NCBI RefSeq assembly: GCF_900100705.1
Contig: NZ_FNCH01000014.1
Location: 62,001-126,000, forward strand
Direction: 5' to 3'
Length of the DNA: 64,000 bases
Source of the DNA: Pedobacter terrae
GTDB lineage: Bacteria; Bacteroidota; Bacteroidia; Sphingobacteriales; Sphingobacteriaceae
Part shown: positions 51,684 to 60,870 of the stretch, in pieces
Position numbering within the stretch: the stretch's first letter is position 1
Layout: each line of letters opens with the position of its first letter
Notes under the pieces: model-generated
What the model was told of the DNA's origin: nothing
Database searches by the model: none
Seen by the model: the letters and a program-made list of their open reading frames with translations, nothing else
Program-made: the position numbers and the translations under genes

Positions 51684-53981
51684 ATGAAGTATCTGCTGAA
51701 TCAATTTCTTCCTAATCAAGTAAAATGGATCACCTTGCTTTTTGTATTGGCGGTTCAGTTTATTGCGTTTGAGGGGTTGGCGCAAGGATATAGCGGCTCG
51801 GGCATTACTCCTAAACCTGCTATTGAATTGAAACATTCGGGAAATTTTGCGATACAAAAGTCCACAAGGTTGTTTATTTCCGGTTCTGCTAACCTGAGTA
51901 CGGCATTTTTTGATCAGTACCTTAAAGATTTATCGGGTTTTAAACTGTTAAGAAGCAATAAGGTCGAATTTAAAGGGATCAATCTGATTGTTGATGCCCG
52001 ACTGAAGTTAAAATCGGAAGGTTACTTTCTTGATGTTTCTCAACAAAACATTACCATTAAAGCCACTGATGAAAAAGGATTGTTTTATGGTTTACAGTCG
52101 CTGGTGCAACTCATCAGGAAAAACGACGAAGAAATTATGGTGCCAGCGTACCACATTCAAGATGAGCCGCGTTTTGCTTACCGGGGTATGCATTTGGATG
52201 TAGCGCGACATCTATTTACTGTTCAATCTATCAAAAAATGGCTCGATGTGTTGGCTTTTTACAAAATCAATACTTTTCACTGGCATTTAACCGATGATCA
52301 GGGCTGGCGGATAGAGATTAAAAAATACCCGCTTTTGCAAAGCATTTCGGCTTACCGAAATGAAACACTTATTGGACACAAAAGGGCTAATCCCCACCGT
52401 TTTGATGGGAAAAGATATGGTGGTTATTATACACAGGAAGAAGTAAAAGATATTGTGGCCTATGCTGGTGCGCGCCAGATTACCACAATTCCCGAAATTG
52501 AAATGCCAGGACATGCACAAGCGGTATTGGCGGCTTATCCTAACCTGGGTTGTACAGGCGGACCTTACCAAACGGCGACCTATTGGGGTGTATTTGAAGA
52601 TGTTTTCTGTGCAGGCAATGAAGAAACCTTTCACTTTCTGGAAGCTGTGCTGGATGAAGTGATTCCACTGTTTCCTTCAGCCTATATCCACATTGGTGGA
52701 GACGAATGTTCGAAAACCCGATGGCGCGATTGCCCGAAATGCCAGAAAAGAATTAAAACGGCAAAGCTTAAGGATGAGCACGAGTTGCAGTCGTATTTTA
52801 TTGCCCGGATGGAGCGCTACCTGAAGACGAAAGGTAAAAAGATTATTGGCTGGGATGAAATTTTAGAAGGTGGTTTGGCACCCGATGCGACAGTAATGAG
52901 CTGGCGGGGCTTAGAAGGCGGCATTGCTGCAGCCAAACTGAAGCATGATGTGATTATGACCCCTGAAAAGTTTCTTTATCTGGATTACTATCAATCCCTT
53001 AATAAAACCGAACAAACCGCTGCGGGCGGGTACTTGCCGCTAAACAAGGTGTATGATTATGAACCCATGCCAACCGAACTGAATGCGGAAGAACAACAAT
53101 ATATTAAAGGGGTACAGGCAAATGTTTGGAGCGAATACCTGAGCGATGCATCCAAAGCGGAGTACATGATCTTTCCGCGGGTAATTGCCCTCGCAGAAAC
53201 AGCCTGGTCGCTTAAAGAAAATAAACTTTATGTTGATTTCCTTGCACGTCTCCTGGCAAATAAGCGGTTTTTGAAACACCTGAATTATTCGACCGCTTTT
53301 TATGACATTACTGGCGAAAGCGTGAATAATGCAAAAGCCTTTTCGTTCAGCAATGATTGGCCAAATGCCGAAATACGTTATACCTTAAATGGTGAAAAGC
53401 CCGGTTTAAACAGTGTAAAATACACCAGCCCAGTCGCTTTTCATAAATCGGCAACATTAAAAGCCCAGCATTTTATGGCCGGTAAGCCTATGGGGAAAAT
53501 GTTCGAACAGGTGATTATTAAAAGCATGGCAACAGGTAAAAAAGTAACCCTAACTCATGACGGACAAGGCAATTATAATATCGATGCCCAGCGATTAACC
53601 AATGGTATTCAGGGTTCATACTTATATAATAATGGTGAGTGGCTGGGGTTAAGTGGGGACGATTTTGAAGCTCTTGTTGATTTAGGGGAAGAAAAAACGA
53701 TACACGAAGTAGGCATTAATACATTAAATTATCAGTGGCAGAAAATGCATCCGCCTAAATTGCTTGTAGTAGAAATTTCAACTGATCAGCAGATATATAA
53801 AGAAGTATCAAAACAAACCGTTTTCAATATGGAAGGCATCAATACGGCTTCGTTCAAAATTATGCCTGCAAACGCCCGCTATGTACGTATCAAAGCCAGT
53901 AATATTGGGGTTATTCCCAACGGTTATTATGGTGCAGGAACAAAAGCCTGGCTAATGTTGGATGAAATTATTGTAAATTAA
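51684..53981 (+). CDS. Beta-N-acetylhexosaminidase (GH20)
   Basis: Start set to ATG 51684 (765 aa); a GTG 21 nt upstream is in frame but the ATG follows normal spacing. After a signal region (to about residue 34) come a GH20b-type domain (about 50-165), then the catalytic barrel: EPRFAYRGMHLDVARHLF, FHWHLTDDQGWRIEIKKYP, IPEIEMPGHAQAVLAAYP and IHIGGDECSKTRW with the catalytic pair Asp340-Glu341. A C-terminal CHB_HEX-like part (about 535-600) and an F5/8-type galactose-binding-like domain (about 625-765) complete it. It removes GlcNAc or GalNAc ends. Stop and the next gene's ATG are adjacent (TAAATG). Confidence 0.93.
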   Translation: MKYLLNQFLPNQVKWITLLFVLAVQFIAFEGLAQGYSGSGITPKPAIELKHSGNFAIQKSTRLFISGSANLSTAFFDQYLKDLSGFKLLRSNKVEFKGINLIVDARLKLKSEGYFLDVSQQNITIKATDEKGLFYGLQSLVQLIRKNDEEIMVPAYHIQDEPRFAYRGMHLDVARHLFTVQSIKKWLDVLAFYKINTFHWHLTDDQGWRIEIKKYPLLQSISAYRNETLIGHKRANPHRFDGKRYGGYYTQEEVKDIVAYAGARQITTIPEIEMPGHAQAVLAAYPNLGCTGGPYQTATYWGVFEDVFCAGNEETFHFLEAVLDEVIPLFPSAYIHIGGDECSKTRWRDCPKCQKRIKTAKLKDEHELQSYFIARMERYLKTKGKKIIGWDEILEGGLAPDATVMSWRGLEGGIAAAKLKHDVIMTPEKFLYLDYYQSLNKTEQTAAGGYLPLNKVYDYEPMPTELNAEEQQYIKGVQANVWSEYLSDASKAEYMIFPRVIALAETAWSLKENKLYVDFLARLLANKRFLKHLNYSTAFYDITGESVNNAKAFSFSNDWPNAEIRYTLNGEKPGLNSVKYTSPVAFHKSATLKAQHFMAGKPMGKMFEQVIIKSMATGKKVTLTHDGQGNYNIDAQRLTNGIQGSYLYNNGEWLGLSGDDFEALVDLGEEKTIHEVGINTLNYQWQKMHPPKLLVVEISTDQQIYKEVSKQTVFNMEGINTASFKIMPANARYVRIKASNIGVIPNGYYGAGTKAWLMLDEIIVN

Positions 53982-55298
53982 ATGACTATACTCATCGTTC
54001 TGCTTTGCATTGCAATATTAATTGTGCTGATCTCAGTTTTTAAGATCAACGCTTTTATCTCCTTTTTGCTGGTATCATTCATTGCCGGTCTGGCTCTGGG
54101 TTTACCGCCGGCGAAAATCCCGGCTAGTATTGAAAAAGGGATGGGTGATGTGCTGGGATCACTTGCTATCATCATCACCGCCGGTGCAATGCTGGGTAAA
54201 CTGGTGGCCGAAAGCGGTGCTGCACAAAAGATTGCCAAGATCAGTATGCAGGTGTTTGGACAAAAGTATATTCAATGGGCGATGGTACTCACCGGGTTTC
54301 TGATTGGTATTCCGCTTTATTATGGTATTGGTTTCGTATTGATGGTACCGCTGATCTTTTCGGTAGTGTACCGTTACAAATTACCCGCCTTGTATATCGG
54401 CTTGCCTATGCTGGCTGCTTTATCGGTTACACACGGTTTTTTGCCACCGCATCCGTCGCCTGCGGCGTTGGTTGTGCAATTTAAGGCAGATATGGGCTTA
54501 ACTTTGTTATACGGTCTGGCCGTTTCTATCCCGGCAATCGTTATCGGCGGTCCGATATTTTCGCGGACTTTAAAAAGTATTACTGCAGTGCCCATTGCTT
54601 CTTTTAGCCCTGTTGAACTTGCCGATCAGGACCTTCCCAGTGGTTTCAAAAGCTTTTTCACCGCTTTACTTCCTGTGATATTATTGGCTGCGGCCTCATT
54701 TCTCCCGCTTTTACTAAATCCCGACTCAGCTATTTTACCTTACATTTTATTTGCCGGCCAACCGTCTGTGGTGATGCTCATCGTATTGATCGCGGCTACC
54801 TGGTTACTGGGTTTATCACAAGGGAAAAAGATTACCGCAATTATGGGTATTTATGCTGATGCGGTTAAAGATATCGCATTAATTTTATTAATAATCGCCG
54901 GATCTGGAGCCTTAAAACAGGTTTTGACCGAGAGCGGCGTGAGCAATCAAATTGCGTATTATTTGCAACACGTTGAGTTGGAGCCACTCTTTCTGGCTTG
55001 GTTAATTGCGGCTTTGATCCGCTTTTGCGTAGGTTCTGCAACAGTTGCGGGTTTAACTACTGCCGGCATTATTGCACCGTTAATGGAGCAAACGCATACC
55101 AATCCAAACCTAATGGTATTAGCGGTAGGTGCAGGGAGCCTCATGTTCTCGCATGTTAACGATGCCGGATTCTGGATGTTCAAAGAATATTTTGGCTTAA
55201 GTTTGAAAGATACCTTTAAATCATGGGCATTAATGGAGTCAATTGTTGGCATTGTTGGCCTGCTTGGCATACTTTTGCTTCACCTGATAATTGCATAA
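53982..55298 (+). CDS. GntP/DsdX-family permease
   Basis: The 438-aa inner-membrane protein has about 12-14 hydrophobic helices and GntP-family signatures: FLLVSFIAGLALGLPPAKIP, ASIEKGMGDVLGSLAIIITA, LSVTHGFLPPHPSPAAL (the conserved THGFLPPHP) and CVGSATVAGLTTAGIIAP. SHVNDAGFWMFKEYFGLS is also a family hallmark. GntP-type members take up gluconate-like acids, while the DsdX branch takes up D-serine. Because the next genes code for RidA and a D-amino-acid-type PLP enzyme, D-serine or a similar D-amino acid is a likely substrate here; this is context inference. Confidence 0.9.
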   Translation: MTILIVLLCIAILIVLISVFKINAFISFLLVSFIAGLALGLPPAKIPASIEKGMGDVLGSLAIIITAGAMLGKLVAESGAAQKIAKISMQVFGQKYIQWAMVLTGFLIGIPLYYGIGFVLMVPLIFSVVYRYKLPALYIGLPMLAALSVTHGFLPPHPSPAALVVQFKADMGLTLLYGLAVSIPAIVIGGPIFSRTLKSITAVPIASFSPVELADQDLPSGFKSFFTALLPVILLAAASFLPLLLNPDSAILPYILFAGQPSVVMLIVLIAATWLLGLSQGKKITAIMGIYADAVKDIALILLIIAGSGALKQVLTESGVSNQIAYYLQHVELEPLFLAWLIAALIRFCVGSATVAGLTTAGIIAPLMEQTHTNPNLMVLAVGAGSLMFSHVNDAGFWMFKEYFGLSLKDTFKSWALMESIVGIVGLLGILLLHLIIA

Positions 55299-55317
55299 TC
55301 ATATCACATATATAAAA

Positions 55318-55788
55318 ATGGAAAATTTAACTCCCGACGAACGCTTCGAACAATTAAAACTCAACCTGCCACCTGCGCCAGCTCCACTGGGTGTATATAA
55401 ACCTTGCCTGGTTGATGGAAAATATCTTTATCTGAGCGGCCACGGACCAGTACAGGATGATAAATCACTTATTATTGGACGTATCGGATCAGATTTAAAC
55501 CAGGATGAAGGGAAACTTGCCGCTTTGCAGGTGGGCTTAACCATGTTATCGACAATTAAGACCAACTTAGGCAGTTTGAATAAAGTTAAACGTGTAATAA
55601 AAGTATTGGGCATGGTAAACTGTACGCCTGAATTTGAGAAACACCCATTCATCATCAACGGATGCAGCGAACTTTTTGCAAAGGTATGGGGCGAAGAAAA
55701 CGGGATTGGGGTACGCAGTGCAGTAGGTTTTGGCTCATTGCCTGACAATATCCCGGTAGAAATTGAGGCATTATTCGAATTGTTTTAA
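55318..55788 (+). CDS. RidA/YjgF-family protein
   Basis: Started at ATG 55318 (156 aa). The RidA-type fold shows in APAPLGVYKPCLVDGKYLYL SGHGPVQDD at the start, GRIGSDLNQDEGKLAALQVG, and VKRVIKVLGMVNCTPEFEKH. RidA removes reactive 2-aminoacrylate and related enamines made by PLP dehydratases such as serine dehydratase. The family's usual Arg105-type residue before the last strand is not clearly visible, so it may be a RidA-like subfamily. Gene order (permease, RidA, PLP enzyme) fits this job. The next start is two nt after the stop. Confidence 0.88.
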   Translation: MENLTPDERFEQLKLNLPPAPAPLGVYKPCLVDGKYLYLSGHGPVQDDKSLIIGRIGSDLNQDEGKLAALQVGLTMLSTIKTNLGSLNKVKRVIKVLGMVNCTPEFEKHPFIINGCSELFAKVWGEENGIGVRSAVGFGSLPDNIPVEIEALFELF

Positions 55789-55789
55789 G

Positions 55790-56905
55790 ATGGAACAAGA
55801 GCAAGCCTGGTACCTGCTGCCTGATGGCGCATCTATCGAAACGCCATCTCTTATTTTCTATGAACAGCGTTTGAAAGCGAACATCAGTTTACTCAAAAGT
55901 ATGATCGATCGCATAGACAGGTTACGACCTCATGTAAAAACCCATAAATGCAGGCAAATTACCAAGCTGTTACTATTAGCAGGCATCAACAAATTTAAAT
56001 GTGCTACCATCGCCGAGGCAGAAATGTTAGCGATGGATCAGGCACCTGATGTTTTACTTGCTTATCAGCCGGTAGGTGAAAATATCAGCCGCTTTTTTAA
56101 ACTCAAAAGACAGTATCCTGATACGGCTTTCAGCTGCCTGGTAGATCACCCAACAATAGCCGAACAGCTTTCAGCAAAGGCGATTATAGAGGATGTAAAA
56201 GTAGATGTTTACATCGATTTAAATGTAGGCATGAACAGAACCGGTAAATTGCCAGATCAGGCCTTTGACCTGGTGGAAAGCCTGCAGCATTTTACTGGTT
56301 TAAGGATTAAAGGTTTACATGCTTACGATGGTCATATTCATGATGGGGCGATGGAGGTGAGACAAGCGAAATCGGCAGCTGTTATTAAATGCCTGGTTGA
56401 TTTGCAGAAAAAGCTTGAAGCGCGCTTAGGATATGAGATTATCGTTGTAGCAGGCGGTACACCGACATTTCCAATCTATGCATCAAAAACCAGTTTTGAA
56501 TGTAGTCCAGGTACTTTTATTCTTTGGGATAAAGGTTATCAGGATGCCTATACCGAGCAGCCGTTTTACACTGCCGCGTTGGTAGCGAGCAGGGTAGTTT
56601 CCCTACCAGGTAATGGATTGGTATGTGCCGACCTTGGTCACAAAGCGGTAGCGGCAGAAAAAGAACTAAAAAACCGGGTGTTTTTCATTAATGCGCCACT
56701 GCTTGATGTTCAAAGCCAGAGTGAAGAGCATTTGGTATTGCGCAACACCACACCTAAAGCTTATTTGCCTGGTGATATGCTGTATGGATTACCTTATCAT
56801 GTTTGTCCAACTGTTGCCCTCTATGAGCAGGCCATTTGCCTAAAGGAAGATCAATTTTTGGAGTACTGGGAGATCATTTCCCGAAAAAGAAAAATTACCA
56901 TTTAA
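55790..56905 (+). CDS. D-threonine aldolase/D-serine dehydratase-like PLP enzyme (DSD1 family)
   Basis: Started at ATG 55790 (371 aa). It is an alanine-racemase-fold type III PLP enzyme: SLIFYEQRLKANISLLKSMI, LRPHVKTHKCRQI with the predicted Schiff-base Lys50, KVDVYIDLNVGMNRTGKLPD, then GLHAYDGHIHD and VAGGTPTFPIYAS. The C-terminal LPYHVCPTVALYEQA carries His and Cys that bind zinc in D-serine dehydratase and D-threonine aldolase relatives. It likely splits or dehydrates a D-beta-hydroxy-amino acid; which one cannot be told. Position between RidA and a dipeptidase supports D-amino-acid breakdown. Confidence 0.88.
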   Translation: MEQEQAWYLLPDGASIETPSLIFYEQRLKANISLLKSMIDRIDRLRPHVKTHKCRQITKLLLLAGINKFKCATIAEAEMLAMDQAPDVLLAYQPVGENISRFFKLKRQYPDTAFSCLVDHPTIAEQLSAKAIIEDVKVDVYIDLNVGMNRTGKLPDQAFDLVESLQHFTGLRIKGLHAYDGHIHDGAMEVRQAKSAAVIKCLVDLQKKLEARLGYEIIVVAGGTPTFPIYASKTSFECSPGTFILWDKGYQDAYTEQPFYTAALVASRVVSLPGNGLVCADLGHKAVAAEKELKNRVFFINAPLLDVQSQSEEHLVLRNTTPKAYLPGDMLYGLPYHVCPTVALYEQAICLKEDQFLEYWEIISRKRKITI

Positions 56906-56914
56906 AAAATTAAC

Positions 56915-57985
56915 ATGTTTACGATAGATGCCCATTTGGATTTAAGCATGAACGCTTTGGAATGGAACCGTGATTTAAAACAGGAGGTTTCAGCCATCAA
57001 TCAGCGTGAAGAGGGATTAACCGATAAACCGGACCGTGCCCTGGCAACTGTATCGTTACCCGAGCTGCGTAAAGGAAATATTGGTTTGGTAATAGCCACG
57101 CAGATTGCGAGATATGTAGCGCCTGATAATCGATTGCCTGGCTGGCATTCTCCTGAACAGGCCTGGGCGCAAACGCAAGGACAACTGGCCTGGTACAAGG
57201 CTATGGAAGATGCCGGTGAAATGTTTCAGGTTTATAACCTCGAAACGCTTGAAAAACACATCACTTTATGGCAAAATGATCAACCTTTTAATGAGAAGCC
57301 AATAGGTTATATCCTCAGTTTGGAAGGTGCCGATTCATTTGTTACGCCTCAGCATTTGGAAAGGGCATGGCAAAACGGGTTACGTGCCGTTGGTCCTGGC
57401 CATTATGGCCCTGGTCGTTATGCACAGGGAACGGATGCGACAGGTAGAATGACACCACTTGGCCATGAACTTTTAAAGGAAATGGAAAGACTGAACGTAA
57501 TCTTAGACGCTACGCATTTATGCGATGATAGTTTTTGGGATGCGCTGGGCCGTTTCAACGGACACATCTGGGCTTCGCACAACAATTGCCGCAGTTTGGT
57601 AAACCATAACCGACAGTATAGTGATGAGCAGATTAAAGCGCTTATTGAGCGTGGTGCAGTAATTGGGGCAGCACTCGACGCCTGGATGATGGTGCCTAAC
57701 TGGCAACGAGGCATTTCAAAGCCTAAGGCGATGAACTGTAACCTGGAGGTGATGATTGATCATATCGACCACATCTGTCAGCTCTCGGGCAATGCATTAC
57801 ATGTAGGCATAGGTTCAGATCTGGATGGGGCATTTGGCAAAGAACAATGCCCTTACGACCTGGAAACCATTGCCGATTTACAGAAGGTGCCTGATCTGTT
57901 TAGAAAAAGAGGATATACCGATACCGATGTCGAAAACCTGATGCACGGAAACTGGTTGCGTTTCCTGAGGAAGGCTTGGGCATAA
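56915..57985 (+). CDS. Membrane-dipeptidase-type metallopeptidase (M19 family)
   Basis: The 356-aa product is an amidohydrolase-fold renal dipeptidase (M19). Metal ligands are visible: His7 and Asp9 in TIDAHLDLSMNAL, Glu in ILSLEGADSF (about 131), His in ILDATHLCDDSFWDA, and His in WASHNNCRSLVNHNRQYSD. The GIGSDLDGAFG segment near 300 is typical. No signal peptide is seen, so it may act in the cytoplasm. Many M19 members accept a C-terminal D-residue, which fits the D-amino-acid enzymes upstream. It begins nine nt after the previous gene. Confidence 0.9.
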   Translation: MFTIDAHLDLSMNALEWNRDLKQEVSAINQREEGLTDKPDRALATVSLPELRKGNIGLVIATQIARYVAPDNRLPGWHSPEQAWAQTQGQLAWYKAMEDAGEMFQVYNLETLEKHITLWQNDQPFNEKPIGYILSLEGADSFVTPQHLERAWQNGLRAVGPGHYGPGRYAQGTDATGRMTPLGHELLKEMERLNVILDATHLCDDSFWDALGRFNGHIWASHNNCRSLVNHNRQYSDEQIKALIERGAVIGAALDAWMMVPNWQRGISKPKAMNCNLEVMIDHIDHICQLSGNALHVGIGSDLDGAFGKEQCPYDLETIADLQKVPDLFRKRGYTDTDVENLMHGNWLRFLRKAWA

Positions 57986-57996
57986 TTTAAGCTGAT

Positions 57997-60384
57997 ATGA
58001 ATAAAAACATACGAATTACCCTGTGCCTGAGTCTGGCATTTTCAACGCTATATACCCAGAGTTTCGCACAAAAAAAAAGCCCACTTCCTTTATATAAAAA
58101 TGCAAAAGTACCAATAGAGAGCCGGATTAAAGATTTGCTTTCACGGATGACGGTTGAGGAAAAAGTCGGGCAGATTTCCATGCCATTAGGCTGGCCCATG
58201 TACAATAAAAATGGTAATGAAGTTGAAGTAAGTGATGCCTTTAAAAAATCATTAAAGGAGTCGTATACCGGAATGTTGTGGGCCACGCTACGTGCAGATC
58301 CCTGGACCAAGAAAACACTTGCAAATGGCTTAAATCCTGAATTGGCCGCAAAAGCTACAAATGCGATTCAAAAGTATGCGATTGAAAATACGCGTTTGGG
58401 TATCCCCATTTTACTTTCTGAAGAAGCGCCGCACGGCCACATGGCTATTGGTACAACCGTTTTTCCAACTTCAATAGGGCAGAGCAGTACTTTTGATCCT
58501 GAGCTGATTGAGAAAATGGCTTCGGCAATTGCTGAAGAAACGCGTGTACAGGGCGGGCATGTTGGTTATGGACCAGTGCTTGACCTCGCACGCGAACCCA
58601 GGTGGTCGAGAGTAGAAGAAACCTATGGGGAAGATCATGTACTGATCAGCAGAATGGGCGAAGCCATGGTAAAAGGGATGCAGGGGAAATCAATTAATAG
58701 TGGCGTGAACGTAGTGGCAACACTAAAACACCTGGCTGCCTATGGTGCACCGGAGGGCGGACATAACGGAAGCAGTATTAATATAGGACTGCGTACTTTA
58801 CATCAGTTTTACCTTCCACAGTTTAAAGCCGCAGTTAAAGCCGGGGTTTTATCAGTGATGACTTCTTACAATTCTATTGATGGCATTCCCTGCTCATCAA
58901 ATTCAATGTTGCTAAAAGATATACTGGTTAAAGAATGGGGTTTTAAAGGTTTTGTGGTTTCTGATCTGAACAGTATTTCGGGATTAAAATCGAATCATCA
59001 CATTGCCGAAACTGCGGCTGACGCGGCAGCACTGGCCATTAATGCTGGTTTGGATGCTGATTTAAGTGGGATAGGCTATGGAAAAGCTTTACTTGATGCC
59101 ATAAAACAAGGTAAAGTTGCTATAAAGGTGTTGGATACAGCAGTAAGTAGGGTGCTTCGTATAAAATTTCAAATGGGCTTATTCGAAAATCCCTATGTGA
59201 ATCCAGAATTAGCTAAGCAAAAAGTAAGAAATGCTGAAAAAATTAGCCTGGCACGCGAGGTTGCCCGGGAATCGATTATCTTGTTAAAGAATCAGAACCA
59301 GTTGCTTCCTCTGAGTAAAAAATTAAAGAGTATTGCAGTTATAGGTCCAAATGCGGACAATGTTTACAACCAGTTAGGCGATTATACTGCGCCGCAGGAA
59401 GCAGGTAATGTGATCACGGTTTTACAGGGGATTAAAAACAAACTGGGCGAATCAACCAAAATCAATTATGTAAAAGGTTGTGCCATCCGCGATACGCGCT
59501 CAAGCGATATTGATGATGCAGTAGCAGCAGCAAAAAAATCTGATGCTGTTGTGATGGTATTGGGCGGCTCGAGTGCCAGGGATTTTAAAACGGAATACAT
59601 AGAAACCGGCGCTGCCAAAGTTAACGCAACATCAGTTAGCGATATGGAAAGTGGTGAAGGGTATGACCGCGCAACCCTTGATTTAATGGGTGACCAGATG
59701 AAGTTGCTGAAGGCTGTAATGAAAACAGGAAAACCAGTTGTACTGGTATTAATTAAAGGAAGGCCTTTAAATTTAAACTGGGCTGCCGAAAATGTTCCTG
59801 CCATTCTCGATGCATGGTACCCGGGGCAGGAAGGTGGTAATGCAATAGCTGATGTGCTTTTCGGAGACTATAATCCGGCCGGAAGGTTAACGATTTCTGT
59901 TCCCAAATCTGTTGGTCAGTTACCGGTTTATTATAATGCGCGTTATCCCGAGAAACATGATTATATAGAAATAGATGCTAAACCTTTATATCCTTTTGGG
60001 TATGGGTTAAGCTATACTACCTTTGCTTACCAGAATCTTCAGATTCAGCATAATCCAGCGCAAAAAATGGTGAATGTTAAAATAGACTTGAAAAATACAG
60101 GATTAACAGATGGAGAAGAAGTGGTACAACTTTATCTGCGGCACAAAAATTCGTCGGTGGTGATGCCTATTAAACAACTCATTAAGTTTAAAAGGGTGGC
60201 TTTGAAGAGCGGGGAACAAAAGACCATTAATTTCAATATAAACGCATCAGATCTGGAAATTTATAACCAGAAGATGCAATGGGAAGTAGAAGCAGGTACT
60301 TATCATTTAATGGTGGGTAGTTCATCAGATGATATTAAACTTGAAAAGGATTTTGTCGTTCATCAATCGGCGTTGCTTCGCTGA
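57997..60384 (+). CDS. Glycoside hydrolase family 3 (beta-glucosidase-type)
   Basis: The 795-aa exported enzyme (signal peptide ending QSFA, about residue 24) has the GH3 N-terminal TIM barrel (about 45-340): MTVEEKVGQISMPL, LKHLAAYG, and predicted nucleophile Asp323 in GFVVSDLNSISGL. Then follow the alpha/beta sandwich domain (about 400-620) and a C-terminal fibronectin type III-like domain (about 690-775). GH3 members hydrolyse beta-glucosides, xylosides or N-acetylglucosaminides; the full-length BglX-like plan argues against a NagZ-type enzyme, but sequence alone does not fix the sugar. It is the last gene of the operon and 11 nt behind the dipeptidase. Confidence 0.92.
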   Translation: MNKNIRITLCLSLAFSTLYTQSFAQKKSPLPLYKNAKVPIESRIKDLLSRMTVEEKVGQISMPLGWPMYNKNGNEVEVSDAFKKSLKESYTGMLWATLRADPWTKKTLANGLNPELAAKATNAIQKYAIENTRLGIPILLSEEAPHGHMAIGTTVFPTSIGQSSTFDPELIEKMASAIAEETRVQGGHVGYGPVLDLAREPRWSRVEETYGEDHVLISRMGEAMVKGMQGKSINSGVNVVATLKHLAAYGAPEGGHNGSSINIGLRTLHQFYLPQFKAAVKAGVLSVMTSYNSIDGIPCSSNSMLLKDILVKEWGFKGFVVSDLNSISGLKSNHHIAETAADAAALAINAGLDADLSGIGYGKALLDAIKQGKVAIKVLDTAVSRVLRIKFQMGLFENPYVNPELAKQKVRNAEKISLAREVARESIILLKNQNQLLPLSKKLKSIAVIGPNADNVYNQLGDYTAPQEAGNVITVLQGIKNKLGESTKINYVKGCAIRDTRSSDIDDAVAAAKKSDAVVMVLGGSSARDFKTEYIETGAAKVNATSVSDMESGEGYDRATLDLMGDQMKLLKAVMKTGKPVVLVLIKGRPLNLNWAAENVPAILDAWYPGQEGGNAIADVLFGDYNPAGRLTISVPKSVGQLPVYYNARYPEKHDYIEIDAKPLYPFGYGLSYTTFAYQNLQIQHNPAQKMVNVKIDLKNTGLTDGEEVVQLYLRHKNSSVVMPIKQLIKFKRVALKSGEQKTINFNINASDLEIYNQKMQWEVEAGTYHLMVGSSSDDIKLEKDFVVHQSALLR

Positions 60385-60776
60385 TAGATTTTAAAAAACC
60401 TGAACTCGATTATTATTTAATTAAAAGACGGTCTTATCAACGATCCATCCTGGACCGATTCGCCATGCTGAACTTGTTTTACAAGTAAAAATAGTGCTTT
60501 GGATAGATATCAAGCTACTAACTTTTAAGACTGGAAGACTCAATGTAAAAATCTTTATCTCGACCGAAGCAAAGCGAAGTACCCGACCGTACAGGCGGGG
60601 AGAAATCTTTGTATTTAGTAGTCGAAATGATTTTAAAGTTTTTGGTTGTCAGGTCTTTATAATTCCTTTTGAGATACTTCGATCGAAATGTCGATACCGC
60701 TGGATCATCCCGCTTCATTACCACCTAGCATACTAATTTGGCTAAAGGTTGTTTGTAAAGAACGATCATGTCTAAG
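60385..60776. other. Intergenic region with repeat elements
   Basis: No gene is supported. It contains a gccatgctgaacttg word (60462-60476), relative of the CGTCATGCTGAACTTG element, with an acttgt-ttt-acaagt hairpin (60472-60486), and a ctcgaccgaagcaaagcgaag word (about 60559) with G/C-rich flanks, typical of intergenic repeats. No T-tailed terminator is obvious after the GH3 gene. Confidence 0.55.
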
Positions 60777-60793
60777 TTTAGAATTAATCTAAA
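60777..60793. promoter_or_regulatory. Iron-box-like palindrome, upstream copy
   Basis: TTTAGA-ATTAA-TCTAAA, with perfect 6-bp arms and a 5-bp centre. It resembles the inverted TTAG...CTAA pattern of DtxR/IdeR-type metal-responsive repressors. It lies just upstream of the presumed -33 region. Confidence 0.55.
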
Positions 60794-60796
60794 TAA

Positions 60797-60828
60797 TTTT
60801 CATATCCGAAATAATAAATTATTTTTGC
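60797..60828 (+). promoter_or_regulatory. Promoter of the siderophore receptor gene
   Basis: TATTTTTGC at 60820-60828 matches the Bacteroidota -7 TAnnTTTGC; a weak -33 (TTTT, 60797-60800) is 19 nt upstream. It lies between the two palindromes. Confidence 0.6.
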
Positions 60829-60836
60829 GCTTATAT

Positions 60837-60853
60837 TTATTCAGTCTAAATAA
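60837..60853. promoter_or_regulatory. Iron-box-like palindrome, downstream copy
   Basis: TTATTCAGTCTAAATAA is a 17-bp near-palindrome (14 of 17 positions match its own reverse complement, including the unmatched centre). It overlaps the expected start of transcription, a normal place for repression, and is 17 nt before the ATG. Confidence 0.55.
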
Positions 60854-60870
60854 TTTATAGTCGTTTCTAA

